Shown here: piece after piece, positions 44,760-52,944 of the stretch
How the letters are laid out: each line of letters opens with the position of its first letter
How positions within the stretch are numbered: the stretch's first letter is position 1
Assembly: GCF_010119245.1 (NCBI RefSeq)
Contig: NZ_WNKG01000003.1
Location: 186,001 to 250,000, forward strand
Source of the DNA: Cyclobacterium salsum
GTDB lineage: Bacteria; Bacteroidota; Bacteroidia; Cytophagales; Cyclobacteriaceae
Length of the DNA: 64,000 nucleotides
Reading direction: 5' to 3'
The notes under the pieces: generated by a model
Told to the model about the DNA's origin: nothing
What the model saw: the letters and a program-made list of their open reading frames with translations, nothing else
Databases searched by the model: none
Position numbers and translations under genes: made by a program

Positions 44760-45578
44760 ATGACAAAAGTCAGTGTAATTGAACCTTCCAAAGGCTGGAA
44801 GGTAGTAGATGTAGGAGAGTTATGGAGGTACAAGGATCTGTTGTATTTTCTGACGGTCAGAGGGATTAAAGGAAGGTATGCTCAATCTGTTCTGGGAGTG
44901 GGTTGGGCCATTATTCAGCCCTTGTTTACCACGTTAGTATTTACAGTAGTTTTTGGCGGCTTGGCTAAGGTGGATTCTGATGGCATGCCCTATATTCTAT
45001 TTTCCTATTTGGCTTTATGGCCCTGGAATTATTTCTCAGGAACCCTCTCTGAGTCCGCCAATAGCCTGGTTACCAATGCTAGTATGATTACCAAAGTCTA
45101 TTTCCCCAGGTTGATTCTACCTTTGGCGGCTATCTTTTCCAAACTCTTAGATTTTCTTATATCCTTTTTAGTGCTTCTGGGCTTATTGATCTATTTTCAA
45201 GTTATGCCGGGATGGAACCTGATATTTTTGCCCTTGCTCTTGGTGCAGTTGCTGATGGCCTCATTAGGAATTGGAATGGTGCTTTCGGCGATGGCGGTTC
45301 AATACAGGGATGTAAAATACGCCCTGACATTTGTGGTGCAGTTGTTACTGTATCTGGCTCCTGTGGTGTACAGTACCACTGCGGTACCCGAACATTGGCA
45401 GTTTGTCTATTCCCTCAATCCCATGGTGGGGGTGATAGAAGGCATACGTGCTATGTTTCTTTCCAGGCCCATGCCTTGGGAAAGGATATGGCCTGGGGCA
45501 ATTGTGGCTATGACAGTTTTTGTTTTTGGCTTGTTTTATTTCCGCCGTATGGAAAAGGTGTTTGCTGATGTTGCTTAA
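44760..45578 (+). CDS. wzm: ABC-2 type polysaccharide export permease
   Basis: 272 residues with six hydrophobic segments (for example FTTLVFTVVFGGLA, LFSYLALWPWNYFSG, LLDFLISFLVLLGLLIYF, FVVQLLLYLAPVVYS). The N-terminus has WRYKDLLYFLTVRGIKGRYAQ and LGVGWAIIQPL, typical of TagG/Wzm. It forms the inner-membrane channel for polysaccharide export with Wzt. The ATPase gene does not follow directly: a 613-bp stretch with a pseudogene separates them. The assignment is firm. Confidence 0.92.
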   Translation: MTKVSVIEPSKGWKVVDVGELWRYKDLLYFLTVRGIKGRYAQSVLGVGWAIIQPLFTTLVFTVVFGGLAKVDSDGMPYILFSYLALWPWNYFSGTLSESANSLVTNASMITKVYFPRLILPLAAIFSKLLDFLISFLVLLGLLIYFQVMPGWNLIFLPLLLVQLLMASLGIGMVLSAMAVQYRDVKYALTFVVQLLLYLAPVVYSTTAVPEHWQFVYSLNPMVGVIEGIRAMFLSRPMPWERIWPGAIVAMTVFVFGLFYFRRMEKVFADVA

Positions 45579-45743
45579 CCTAACCCACTCACCTAAAGAG
45601 AGAGGGGGAGAGCCCTAAAACTATTTTTTATAAAAATTGAAAAAGGTAACAACGATTGCAGTGAATAGCATGAATTCCTTACTGGTTTTACTCTTGGGAA
45701 CGGTATTCTGGTCCACCTTTATGGGGTAGGAAGATTTAGGGAT
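45579..45743. other. Spacer after wzm with remnant sequence
   Basis: The stretch begins with a purine-rich tract (about 45590-45617) and contains a 30-codon open frame from 45639 encoding a short hydrophobic peptide (LLVLLLGTVFWSTFMG). It shows no recognised domain and is probably decayed DNA. Confidence 0.4.
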
Positions 45744-46117
45744 ATGCATCACAAAGCTTCACTGTAAATTTTTCGAAGGGCCAAAGAGCTGAGAGAGCGT
45801 ATGACTCCAGCTGAACAAATTCTTTGATAAAAATTGAAAGCAAGGCAAATAAATGGTTTGCATTTTAGAAGGCAGCATCCCATTTCTAAATATATTGTTG
45901 ATTTCTATTGCCATACAATTCAACTGGTTATTGAACTCGATGGTGAAATTCATCAAAAGAGGGATCAAAAAGAAAGAGATAAAGAAGAGATGAAGATTTG
46001 AGCAAACTTGGATTACACATCCACAGATTTTCAAACCAACAGGTACTTGATGAACTACCTTCTATTTTAATCAGAATCCTAAATAAAATTGAACATCTTA
46101 GACGAATTAGCCAATAG
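45744..46117 (+). pseudogene. DUF559 (Vsr-like) endonuclease pseudogene
   Basis: In frame from ATG 45744 the translation reads MHHKASL*IFRRAKELRERM, then TPAEQIL** and KLKARQINGLHFRRQHPIS, KYIVDFYCHTIQLVIELDG and EIHQKRDQKERDK. It then needs a shift of frame near 45985 to continue as RDEDLSKLGLHIHRFSNQQV and LDELPSILIRI, ending at TAG 46117. This order is the DUF559 endonuclease-like fold (FRRQHPI, VDFYC, ELDG, LHIHRF). Three stops, two of them explained by TGG to TGA and CAA to TAA, and one frameshift disable it. DUF559 proteins are common strays in Bacteroidota surface loci. Confidence 0.82.
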
Positions 46118-46167
46118 CAGTATAATTTATTTTAAGATGAAACTAAATCATACCAAAACACTAAACA

Positions 46168-46179
46168 CCCCTTTAGGGG
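46168..46179 (+). other. Small palindrome before wzt
   Basis: CCCCTTTAGGGG forms a 4-5 bp hairpin 12 bp before the wzt start codon. It may be part of a GC-rich Bacteroidota spacer motif; no function is known. Confidence 0.3.
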
Positions 46180-46191
46180 CTAGGGGGTAAA

Positions 46192-47535
46192 ATGTCAGAT
46201 ACCATAATCAAAGTAGAAAACATCTCCAAACGCTACCGCATAGGCTTGCAGGAAAAAAAGGCGGATACTTTTGCCCAGCAGATGGTCAATGTACTGAAAT
46301 ATCCTATTGACAACTTTAAAAAGATTAAGAGCCTAGGTAAGTTTCAGGGAGAACCATCCCTAACGGGAGGCAGGGAGGAGGAAGGTGTTCATTGGGCACT
46401 GAAGGATGTAAGCTTTGAGGTGAAGCAAGGAGAGGTACTAGGAATCATCGGCAAAAATGGTGCGGGAAAATCTACCTTATTAAAGATACTTTCCAAAATC
46501 ACCGAACCTACTTCTGGCAGGATAGAAATGTATGGCAGGGTAGCAGCCTTGCTGGAAGTAGGGACCGGATTTCACCCTGAATTGACAGGACGAGAAAATA
46601 TCTATATGAACGGTACTATCCTCGGGATGACCAAAAAGGAAATAGATCGGAAACTAGAGGAAATTATAGATTTCTCCGGGGTTGAGAAGTATGTGGATAC
46701 TCCTGTTAAGTTTTATTCTTCAGGTATGCGGGTCAGGTTGGGATTTTCGGTTGCTGCTCATTTGGACCCTGAGATTCTAATTATCGATGAAGTTCTGGCG
46801 GTTGGAGATTTTGAATTTCAAAAAAGGTGTTTGGGGAAAATGGAAGAAGTTGCGGGAGGCGGTAGAACGGTGCTATTTGTAAGCCATAATATGGGTGCTG
46901 TGAAAGAGCTTTGTCATAATGCTTTAATTTTAGAAAAAGGAAAAGTTGTGAAATATGGGACTTCTGAATTAATGGTTGCAAATTATTATAATAGAGATCA
47001 AACTATAGAAATTGGAAAACCGAAAGTAGAAGATTACCATCAAAGAACCTTTAAAGGTTCAGAAGTATTAATTCATGATATAAAATTCAAGGAATTTGGT
47101 GAAAATATACCGGTAATTCCTATGCATTCAAATTTAGAGCTTATTTTAGTGGTAGAGTCTAAAATAGAATTTAGAGGTGCAAATTTTAATTTTAGAATCG
47201 GCAATGAAGAAGGCTTGAATTTAGGAGGAAGGTTCAGCTTGGATGATGGTTTCAAAGTTGATTTGTACCCTGGAATCAATGAGTTTTCCCTTAATTTATT
47301 TGAAATTCCATTAACTCAAGGAAAATACTTTATCACCTTTGGTGTCAATCAATCTGAAAATACGATCGCATGGGATATTATTAAAGATTACCCCTTGTTT
47401 GAAATAATTAATGATAATCAATTCAACTTTTTTGAAAATAGGCCTTGGGGTATTAATCATTTTAAAGTTGATTGGAGAAAAGTAGATAAAAATGAATCGA
47501 TTTATGGAATTGAGCAGGATAAAAGAATACTATGA
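46192..47535 (+). CDS. wzt: Polysaccharide export ABC ATPase with C-terminal binding domain
   Basis: 447 residues. The nucleotide-binding domain spans about 1-245: Walker A GKNGAGKST (87-95), signature SSGMR (176-180), Walker B LIIDE (196-200) and switch His in SHNMG (231-235). The C-terminal part (about 280-447) is a beta-sandwich Wzt-type domain (FRGANFNFRIGNEEGLNLGG, FPLTQGKYFITFGV-like), which in characterised Wzt proteins recognises the glycan non-reducing end. Base composition falls abruptly at the end of the ATPase domain (45% GC at 46741-46800, 30% at 46921-46980), which points to exchange of the C-terminal part. It overlaps the next gene by 44 bp. Confidence 0.92.
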   Translation: MSDTIIKVENISKRYRIGLQEKKADTFAQQMVNVLKYPIDNFKKIKSLGKFQGEPSLTGGREEEGVHWALKDVSFEVKQGEVLGIIGKNGAGKSTLLKILSKITEPTSGRIEMYGRVAALLEVGTGFHPELTGRENIYMNGTILGMTKKEIDRKLEEIIDFSGVEKYVDTPVKFYSSGMRVRLGFSVAAHLDPEILIIDEVLAVGDFEFQKRCLGKMEEVAGGGRTVLFVSHNMGAVKELCHNALILEKGKVVKYGTSELMVANYYNRDQTIEIGKPKVEDYHQRTFKGSEVLIHDIKFKEFGENIPVIPMHSNLELILVVESKIEFRGANFNFRIGNEEGLNLGGRFSLDDGFKVDLYPGINEFSLNLFEIPLTQGKYFITFGVNQSENTIAWDIIKDYPLFEIINDNQFNFFENRPWGINHFKVDWRKVDKNESIYGIEQDKRIL

Positions 47536-48292
47536 TTTGCATTCGAAAAGAAAGATCGAAGATTTCGTAAATGGAAACCCTAGAGTCGAAAGAGCTTATC
47601 AGGAAATAAAAACTTGGTTTGTAAATAACCCTAAAGATGTACTGGAAATCGGATGTGGTATTGGTACAGTAGCAAATAGGCTAGCTAAAATATTCCCAGA
47701 TACTAATTTTAATGCATTTGATATAAGCCCCAAGTCAATAGAAATTGCTAAACTTCTGTTTCAAAATCGAAACTTAAATTATTACTTAGCAAATGAAATC
47801 AATGAGGTATTTTTTCCGCAAGATCAAGTTTTTGATATCATTTATTTGATCGATGTTTTTGAGCACCTTCAAGATGAATCTAGGACAATCCTATGTGATT
47901 TTATAAATACTAGATTAGCAGTTGAAGGTGTTGTTTTTATGAGTTGCCCGACTCCCTCTCATCAAAATTGGTTGAAAAATAACAAGCCAGAGGGTATTCA
48001 GCCGGTAGATTTTGATATACACTTAGATGATTTGATAAATTTTGGAAATAAAATAGGTAGAAGAGTCTTATATTATAAAGAAATAAGCGTTTGGAATGAA
48101 GGAGATTATTTACATGTAGTTCTTGGAACTAGATCATTAGCAAATAGAGTAAAACCAAATAATCTAGAAAGAAAAGTAGGTTTAAAAGAGGCATTTTCAA
48201 ACAAAATAAATTCTTTTTTAAAAAAATCTCAATCGGAAAGGAATGATAGGATAAGACATATTTCTCAAATCCTTCCGGATTTTAGGATTTAA
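47492..48292 (+). CDS. Class I SAM-dependent methyltransferase
   Basis: 266 residues, overlapping the end of wzt by 44 bp. Motif I is DVLEIGCGIGTVANRLAKIF, followed by FNAFDISPKSIEIAKLLF and FDIIYLIDVFEHLQDES, the usual order in UbiG/COQ5-like methyltransferases. In ABC-exported polysaccharides a methyltransferase next to Wzt often caps the non-reducing end and stops growth; the neighbour Wzt here may recognise such a cap. That role is an inference. AT-rich, like the C-terminal half of wzt. Confidence 0.82.
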   Translation: MNRFMELSRIKEYYDLHSKRKIEDFVNGNPRVERAYQEIKTWFVNNPKDVLEIGCGIGTVANRLAKIFPDTNFNAFDISPKSIEIAKLLFQNRNLNYYLANEINEVFFPQDQVFDIIYLIDVFEHLQDESRTILCDFINTRLAVEGVVFMSCPTPSHQNWLKNNKPEGIQPVDFDIHLDDLINFGNKIGRRVLYYKEISVWNEGDYLHVVLGTRSLANRVKPNNLERKVGLKEAFSNKINSFLKKSQSERNDRIRHISQILPDFRI

Positions 48293-48352
48293 TAGGTGGA
48301 TTTGCGTGCTTATTAAAAGCCAATAGTTTATTTTGCAATACTTTTAGAATTA

Positions 48353-49462
48353 ATGAAAAAAACAAAAATATGCTTCACTTCTCCGATGTATTCGGTTTAT
48401 TCTGAAACATTTATTCAGAACTTAAAAATGGGAATCGAAGGTGAAATATTTCATTGTTTTGGAGGAATGTTTCCTAACCAGTCGGAGGATCGGGAGTTGG
48501 TTAACTATCTAAAACCCGAACTGCATCACAGAATTCTTAAAAGACTTGGATTTTTACGGAAGCCTCTTGATCAGCTTTATTTAAGTGATTATATAAAAAC
48601 GAAAAAAATTGATTTGATTTTTGCTAATTACGGACCGGCCGGTGCAAGAATGGTTCCTGTTGCAAAAGGTCTTGGAATTCCATTAATTGTTCATTTCCAT
48701 GGTTTTGATGCATCTGTTAAGGAAATAATTTCAAATAATAGGGAGCCGTATATTGAATTATTTAAAACGGCTAAATCGATCATAGTCGTATCTGAAACTA
48801 TGAAACAAGATTTGGTCAATCTTGGGGCAAATGAAAACAAAATAAAAAAAATTATTTATGCACCAAATTCTAAGTTTTTAAATATTTCACCTGATTATCA
48901 CTCCAAACAAATCGTCGCAATTGGTAGATTCGTTGAGAAAAAGGCACCCTATTTGACTTTAATGGCATATAAATTAGCCAAAGAAAAGTGTCCCGAACTA
49001 AAAATAAAATTTATAGGGGATGGTCCATTACTTTCTATCTGCAAAGATTTAGCTGAATCCTTGCATATCAAAGACGTTTCATTCACAGGGGTACTTAACT
49101 TGAATGAAATTCACAATGTGATCACAAATTCCTTTTGTTTTATTCAGCATAGTAAAAAGGCATTTAATGGAGATAAGGAAGGGACTCCTGTTTCAATTTT
49201 AGAGGCGATGGCATCTGGGTTGCCAATTATTAGCACCAACCATGCTGGAATTCCTGAAGTGGTCATTGATGGACAAAATGGTTTTATTGTTGAAGAAGGC
49301 GACATAGAGACGATGGCTGAAAAAATGATTCAATTATTCAATGATAGGAAATTGGCTAAAGTATTTGGGGAAAAAGGAAGATCCAATATTGAACAAAATC
49401 ACAATTCGACTGACTATTTTAGAAAAATAAATGCATTAATAATTGATTGCGTAAATGCATAA
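48353..49462 (+). CDS. Family 4 glycosyltransferase
   Basis: 369 residues. The N-terminal half has SETFIQNLKMGIEG and PLIVHFHGFDASVKE, resembling colanic acid WcaL-type transferases. The donor-binding half has IVAIGRFVEKKAPYLTLMAY, and the EX7E motif region EGTPVSILEAMASGLP with ISTNHAGIPEVV. A retaining transferase acting in the cytoplasm is expected; the sugar is unknown. It overlaps the next gene by 8 bp. Confidence 0.88.
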   Translation: MKKTKICFTSPMYSVYSETFIQNLKMGIEGEIFHCFGGMFPNQSEDRELVNYLKPELHHRILKRLGFLRKPLDQLYLSDYIKTKKIDLIFANYGPAGARMVPVAKGLGIPLIVHFHGFDASVKEIISNNREPYIELFKTAKSIIVVSETMKQDLVNLGANENKIKKIIYAPNSKFLNISPDYHSKQIVAIGRFVEKKAPYLTLMAYKLAKEKCPELKIKFIGDGPLLSICKDLAESLHIKDVSFTGVLNLNEIHNVITNSFCFIQHSKKAFNGDKEGTPVSILEAMASGLPIISTNHAGIPEVVIDGQNGFIVEEGDIETMAEKMIQLFNDRKLAKVFGEKGRSNIEQNHNSTDYFRKINALIIDCVNA

Positions 49463-50384
49463 TCCCCTCGTCTCTATCCTAATCCCCAACTACAACAAAT
49501 CCCCTTATCTCAGGGAAACTTTGGATTCGGTATTACAACAGACTTATACCAATTGGGAATGTATTCTTGTGGATGACCACAGTACTGATGATTCTTGGAA
49601 GATTTTGGAGGAATATGCAAACTTGGATACTAGGTTCAAAATTTTTAAAAGACCCGAGAATCGGCAAAATGGTGGAAATGCAGCTAGGAATTTTGGTTTT
49701 GAATTGTCTCAAGGAGAATTTATAAATTGGTTGGACTCAGACGATGTAATTAATATAGAATTTATTACTGAAAAAATCTCCACCTTTGAAATACATCCGA
49801 ATTTAGACTATGTCCTGAGTAATATTTATAAATTTCAGTTATCAATAAATGAGAAAATACCTATTTATGATTCTAATGATGACAAGAAATTTTTTGTAAA
49901 CTTTGGAGGCACCAATAGGATTTTTCAAACTCCTATGGCATTGTACAAGAAAAGCTTCTTGAACACATTTGATTATTTGTTTGATGAAGAAATAATTGCT
50001 GTTCAAGACATGGAATTTCATGTAAGAGTAATGTTAAAGTCATTAAACTATAGGGTTAATCTCAAATCAATTGTTTTTTGGAGAATAAATGAGGGCTCCA
50101 AAACTACCTCCTTTATTAACAACTCCTATTGTGAAAAATATAAGAAATCATATCCGGCATTTAAGAAAATTTTTTTAAGTATTCAAGATAAAAATATAAT
50201 TGACAAGAAAGCTGAATTATTTTTTCAAAATGTCTTTAATGACATGTTGTTGAATTTACCTTTTTGTTCATCTATATATTGGGATATATTTTTTTTTGCA
50301 GCAAAACATAGACTTTTTAAAGGAAAATATCAAGCTTTGAGAATTTTTGGCATTAGGATTCTTAAATCCGTCAAACTGATTTGA
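49455..50384 (+). CDS. Family 2 glycosyltransferase
   Basis: 309 residues. The N-terminus VSILIPNYNKSPYLRETLDS and VDDHSTDDS, and the DxD motif WLDSDDVIN (92-100), define a GT-A inverting transferase. The C-terminal half is AT-rich and not assignable. Its stop overlaps the TTG start of the next gene by 4 bp. The sugar is unknown. Confidence 0.87.
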   Translation: MHNPLVSILIPNYNKSPYLRETLDSVLQQTYTNWECILVDDHSTDDSWKILEEYANLDTRFKIFKRPENRQNGGNAARNFGFELSQGEFINWLDSDDVINIEFITEKISTFEIHPNLDYVLSNIYKFQLSINEKIPIYDSNDDKKFFVNFGGTNRIFQTPMALYKKSFLNTFDYLFDEEIIAVQDMEFHVRVMLKSLNYRVNLKSIVFWRINEGSKTTSFINNSYCEKYKKSYPAFKKIFLSIQDKNIIDKKAELFFQNVFNDMLLNLPFCSSIYWDIFFFAAKHRLFKGKYQALRIFGIRILKSVKLI

Positions 50385-51139
50385 TACCTAAGGTTATCCA
50401 TTATTGTTGGTTTGGCCCCAATCAGATGACTGACCTGGAAAAGGACTGTATTAGGAGCTGGAAAAAATGGCTGCCCGATTTTACCCTTAAATGCTGGAAT
50501 GAGGATAATTTTGATGTTACTTTATTTGAATTTACCAGAGAAGCCTATGGCTTAAAGAAATATGCATTTGTCTCGGATGTTTGCAGGTTAAAGGTTCTCT
50601 ACAGTGAAGGAGGGATATATTTGGATACCGATATGTTATTGGTTCAAAAAGTGGATAGTTTACTTACCTACGATTTTTTTATTGGGGAGCAAAAGCAGCG
50701 GAGTTTAAATGCAGCTATTATCGGGGCGGAAGCAAAACATCCCCTTATCCTAGAACTTCTTGATGGATATAGGCAACTTACATTTGACTATAATGCCCCA
50801 ATGGATATACCGACCTACCTGAATGCTAGACTGAAAAAAGAGGGAATCAAGGTATTTTCTCCTGAGTATTTTTATCCACTGCCCTATACTAAAAGAGGAA
50901 GAGCGATAGAAGATTATATTCGACCTGAAACAATAACGGTCCATCTTTGGAACCATAGTTGGAAACAGGAACGGGATTACCTACATGATAAAAACTTCAG
51001 CATGGCACTGAAACAGTATCTTCAACGCTGTCTAACTTCTCCTCAGAGCATTTGGAAAGATGCTTTTTTGTTGGATTTTACGAAATACTTTCTGGCGGAT
51101 AAATTTGAATCTGTTTATCGACGGTATAAAAAAATGTAA
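50381..51139 (+). CDS. Family 32 (OCH1-like) glycosyltransferase
   Basis: 252 residues from a TTG overlapping the previous stop. The sequence PKVIHYCWFGPNQM and the block YAFVSDVCRLKVLYSEGGIY with LDTDMLL (DxD at 82-84) are the hallmark of GT32 'mannosyltransferase OCH1' proteins. It probably adds a galactose- or mannose-type residue. The next gene begins directly after its stop. Confidence 0.9.
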   Translation: MIPKVIHYCWFGPNQMTDLEKDCIRSWKKWLPDFTLKCWNEDNFDVTLFEFTREAYGLKKYAFVSDVCRLKVLYSEGGIYLDTDMLLVQKVDSLLTYDFFIGEQKQRSLNAAIIGAEAKHPLILELLDGYRQLTFDYNAPMDIPTYLNARLKKEGIKVFSPEYFYPLPYTKRGRAIEDYIRPETITVHLWNHSWKQERDYLHDKNFSMALKQYLQRCLTSPQSIWKDAFLLDFTKYFLADKFESVYRRYKKM

Positions 51140-52054
51140 ATGAGGATTGATCAAGATCTGGAGGTATTTAAACAAACCGTGTTGTCTAAATCAGAAAAAC
51201 TTTTTGTGCTATCCACTTATTTTTCTTCTAAACAGGACCCTGTGCGGGGAGGGTATCAGGATTCGGATAACTTTGGATATATCGAAAACTGGTACCATTC
51301 TGTCCTGGAACATGGGCTTTGGGCGGTGGTATTTTATGATAAGTTAAGCGCTGGCTTTATAGAAAGGTATCAAACCGAAAAAATTATATTTATCAAATGT
51401 CGATTAGGTGGGATGTCCCTAAATGATGAGCGGTTTTTTATCTACAAGGAATTTATTCCCCATCTACCTGAAAACGCGTATGTGCTCACTACCGATATCA
51501 ATGATGTTGTTATAAATAAAAATCCTTTGTCATTATTACAGCGATCACCCGATAAATTGTTTTTAGGAAGAGGAAATCGGAGGGTCTGGAAAAACGGCAT
51601 TTGGCTTCTGAGCTCTTTAAAACAATTCAGCAATAAATATAATCAGTCCCTACCCATCAGCTTTTTTCATTATCCGGTATTTAATCCGGGTACCATAGGT
51701 GGAAGAAAAGAAAAGGTAACGGAATTGTTTACAAAAATGATCCAAGTGTTTCAAGTCTTAGGAGATGACAAAAATTACGATATGCCTGTTTTCAACTATG
51801 TGCTGAAAGAATATTATTATCCTAAGACCAATAGGGTTGACGGGAAAATACCTTTTGGATTGGCCTGGAATTTTTGGTTTTACGCTTATCGGATTCAGCG
51901 TAAACTTGAATCCGAATACAAAAAGGAAAAATATGACCTTGTCACCCATCAGGAATCCGTGGTGGAAAATAATAAAATAGTTGCAGGTTATCCCTTTGTC
52001 AGTATGTTTAGTTGGTACGAGAATCCCTCAGAAGCTTATTTGATCCATAAATGA
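51140..52054 (+). CDS. Putative glycosyltransferase, unrecognised family (D-x-x-D motif)
   Basis: 304 residues. Near residue 115 the motif VLTTDINDVVI (D119, D122) resembles a GT-A metal-binding DxD, followed by RSPDKLFLGRGNRRVW and VFNPGTIGGRKEKVTELFTK, a pattern seen in small-domain nucleotide-diphospho-sugar transferases. The start directly abuts the GT32 gene and the stop overlaps the FkbM gene. Transferase function is likely from context but the family is not named. Confidence 0.55.
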   Translation: MRIDQDLEVFKQTVLSKSEKLFVLSTYFSSKQDPVRGGYQDSDNFGYIENWYHSVLEHGLWAVVFYDKLSAGFIERYQTEKIIFIKCRLGGMSLNDERFFIYKEFIPHLPENAYVLTTDINDVVINKNPLSLLQRSPDKLFLGRGNRRVWKNGIWLLSSLKQFSNKYNQSLPISFFHYPVFNPGTIGGRKEKVTELFTKMIQVFQVLGDDKNYDMPVFNYVLKEYYYPKTNRVDGKIPFGLAWNFWFYAYRIQRKLESEYKKEKYDLVTHQESVVENNKIVAGYPFVSMFSWYENPSEAYLIHK

Positions 52055-52944
52055 AGAAAATCAAAAACTACTTTCACCACCATTTGGCAAGGCCTCTCTA
52101 TCAAATATTGAGACCATTTCAAGCTGTTTTCAATCTGAAGAAAAGGACTTTTTTTGATAAGTTTAAAATAAAAACCAAAGATGGGGTAAGCTTTTGGTTG
52201 TACAACAATGCTTTTTTTTGGGAAACTGAGATGTTTTGGACTGGTTTTGAAAATTTCGACTATGAGCGAAAAACCAGAGAAGTTTGGTGCGAATTGGCTG
52301 AAAAATCAAAAGTCATATTAGATATAGGTTCCAATACAGGATGGTTTTCGATGATGGCCATGGCAAATAATCCTCAAGCAGAAATCCATGCCTTCGAACC
52401 TCAGCCAAATGTATTCGAAGTACTGAAAAAAAATAACGATATCAATGGATTTGGAATTACCTGTAATCCAATTGCGCTTTCGGATAAACCAGGAAAATTT
52501 CCTTTTTATAATACTGGTTCTGAAACTTTTATATCCAAAAACACCAACCATGGTAGTCTCAATAAAGAATGGAGAACTGAAAAACAATATGCTATCGAAG
52601 TTGAGGTCAAGCGATTGGATGAATATTGGGGTTATAAATCCAAAAAGATTGATCTGATAAAAATAGATGTAGAAACTTTCGAATACCAAGTTCTGAAAGG
52701 TTATGGGAAATTATTGTTTGACCATAGGCCTATCATCATTCTGGAAATTCAAGATGGTTTGATTGGGAAGAACATTTTAAATCTTGTGCAGGATTATCAA
52801 TTTGAATTTTTTCATATAGATGAAAAATTGGGGTTAAGAAAAGTACCTGCCTTGGGTACATATGCCGATGATATTCATCGGAATTATTTAATTTGTCATG
52901 AGGAAAAAACCAATTTGATTTCAAAATTCATTACCAAAGCATAA
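52051..52944 (+). CDS. FkbM family methyltransferase
   Basis: 297 residues. Motif I is VILDIGSNTGWFSMMA (88-103); the family block IDLIKIDVETFEYQVLKGYG and the following IIILEIQDG complete it. FkbM proteins O-methylate sugars or other hydroxyls. The gene overlaps the preceding stop by 4 bp and the next starts at the following base, so it is part of one operon. Confidence 0.88.
   Translation: MKKIKNYFHHHLARPLYQILRPFQAVFNLKKRTFFDKFKIKTKDGVSFWLYNNAFFWETEMFWTGFENFDYERKTREVWCELAEKSKVILDIGSNTGWFSMMAMANNPQAEIHAFEPQPNVFEVLKKNNDINGFGITCNPIALSDKPGKFPFYNTGSETFISKNTNHGSLNKEWRTEKQYAIEVEVKRLDEYWGYKSKKIDLIKIDVETFEYQVLKGYGKLLFDHRPIIILEIQDGLIGKNILNLVQDYQFEFFHIDEKLGLRKVPALGTYADDIHRNYLICHEEKTNLISKFITKA

Noticed and set aside
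45759..46034. A 91-codon minus-strand frame between wzm and wzt
   Set aside because: The plus strand carries a clear DUF559 pseudogene there; the minus-strand frame has no domain.
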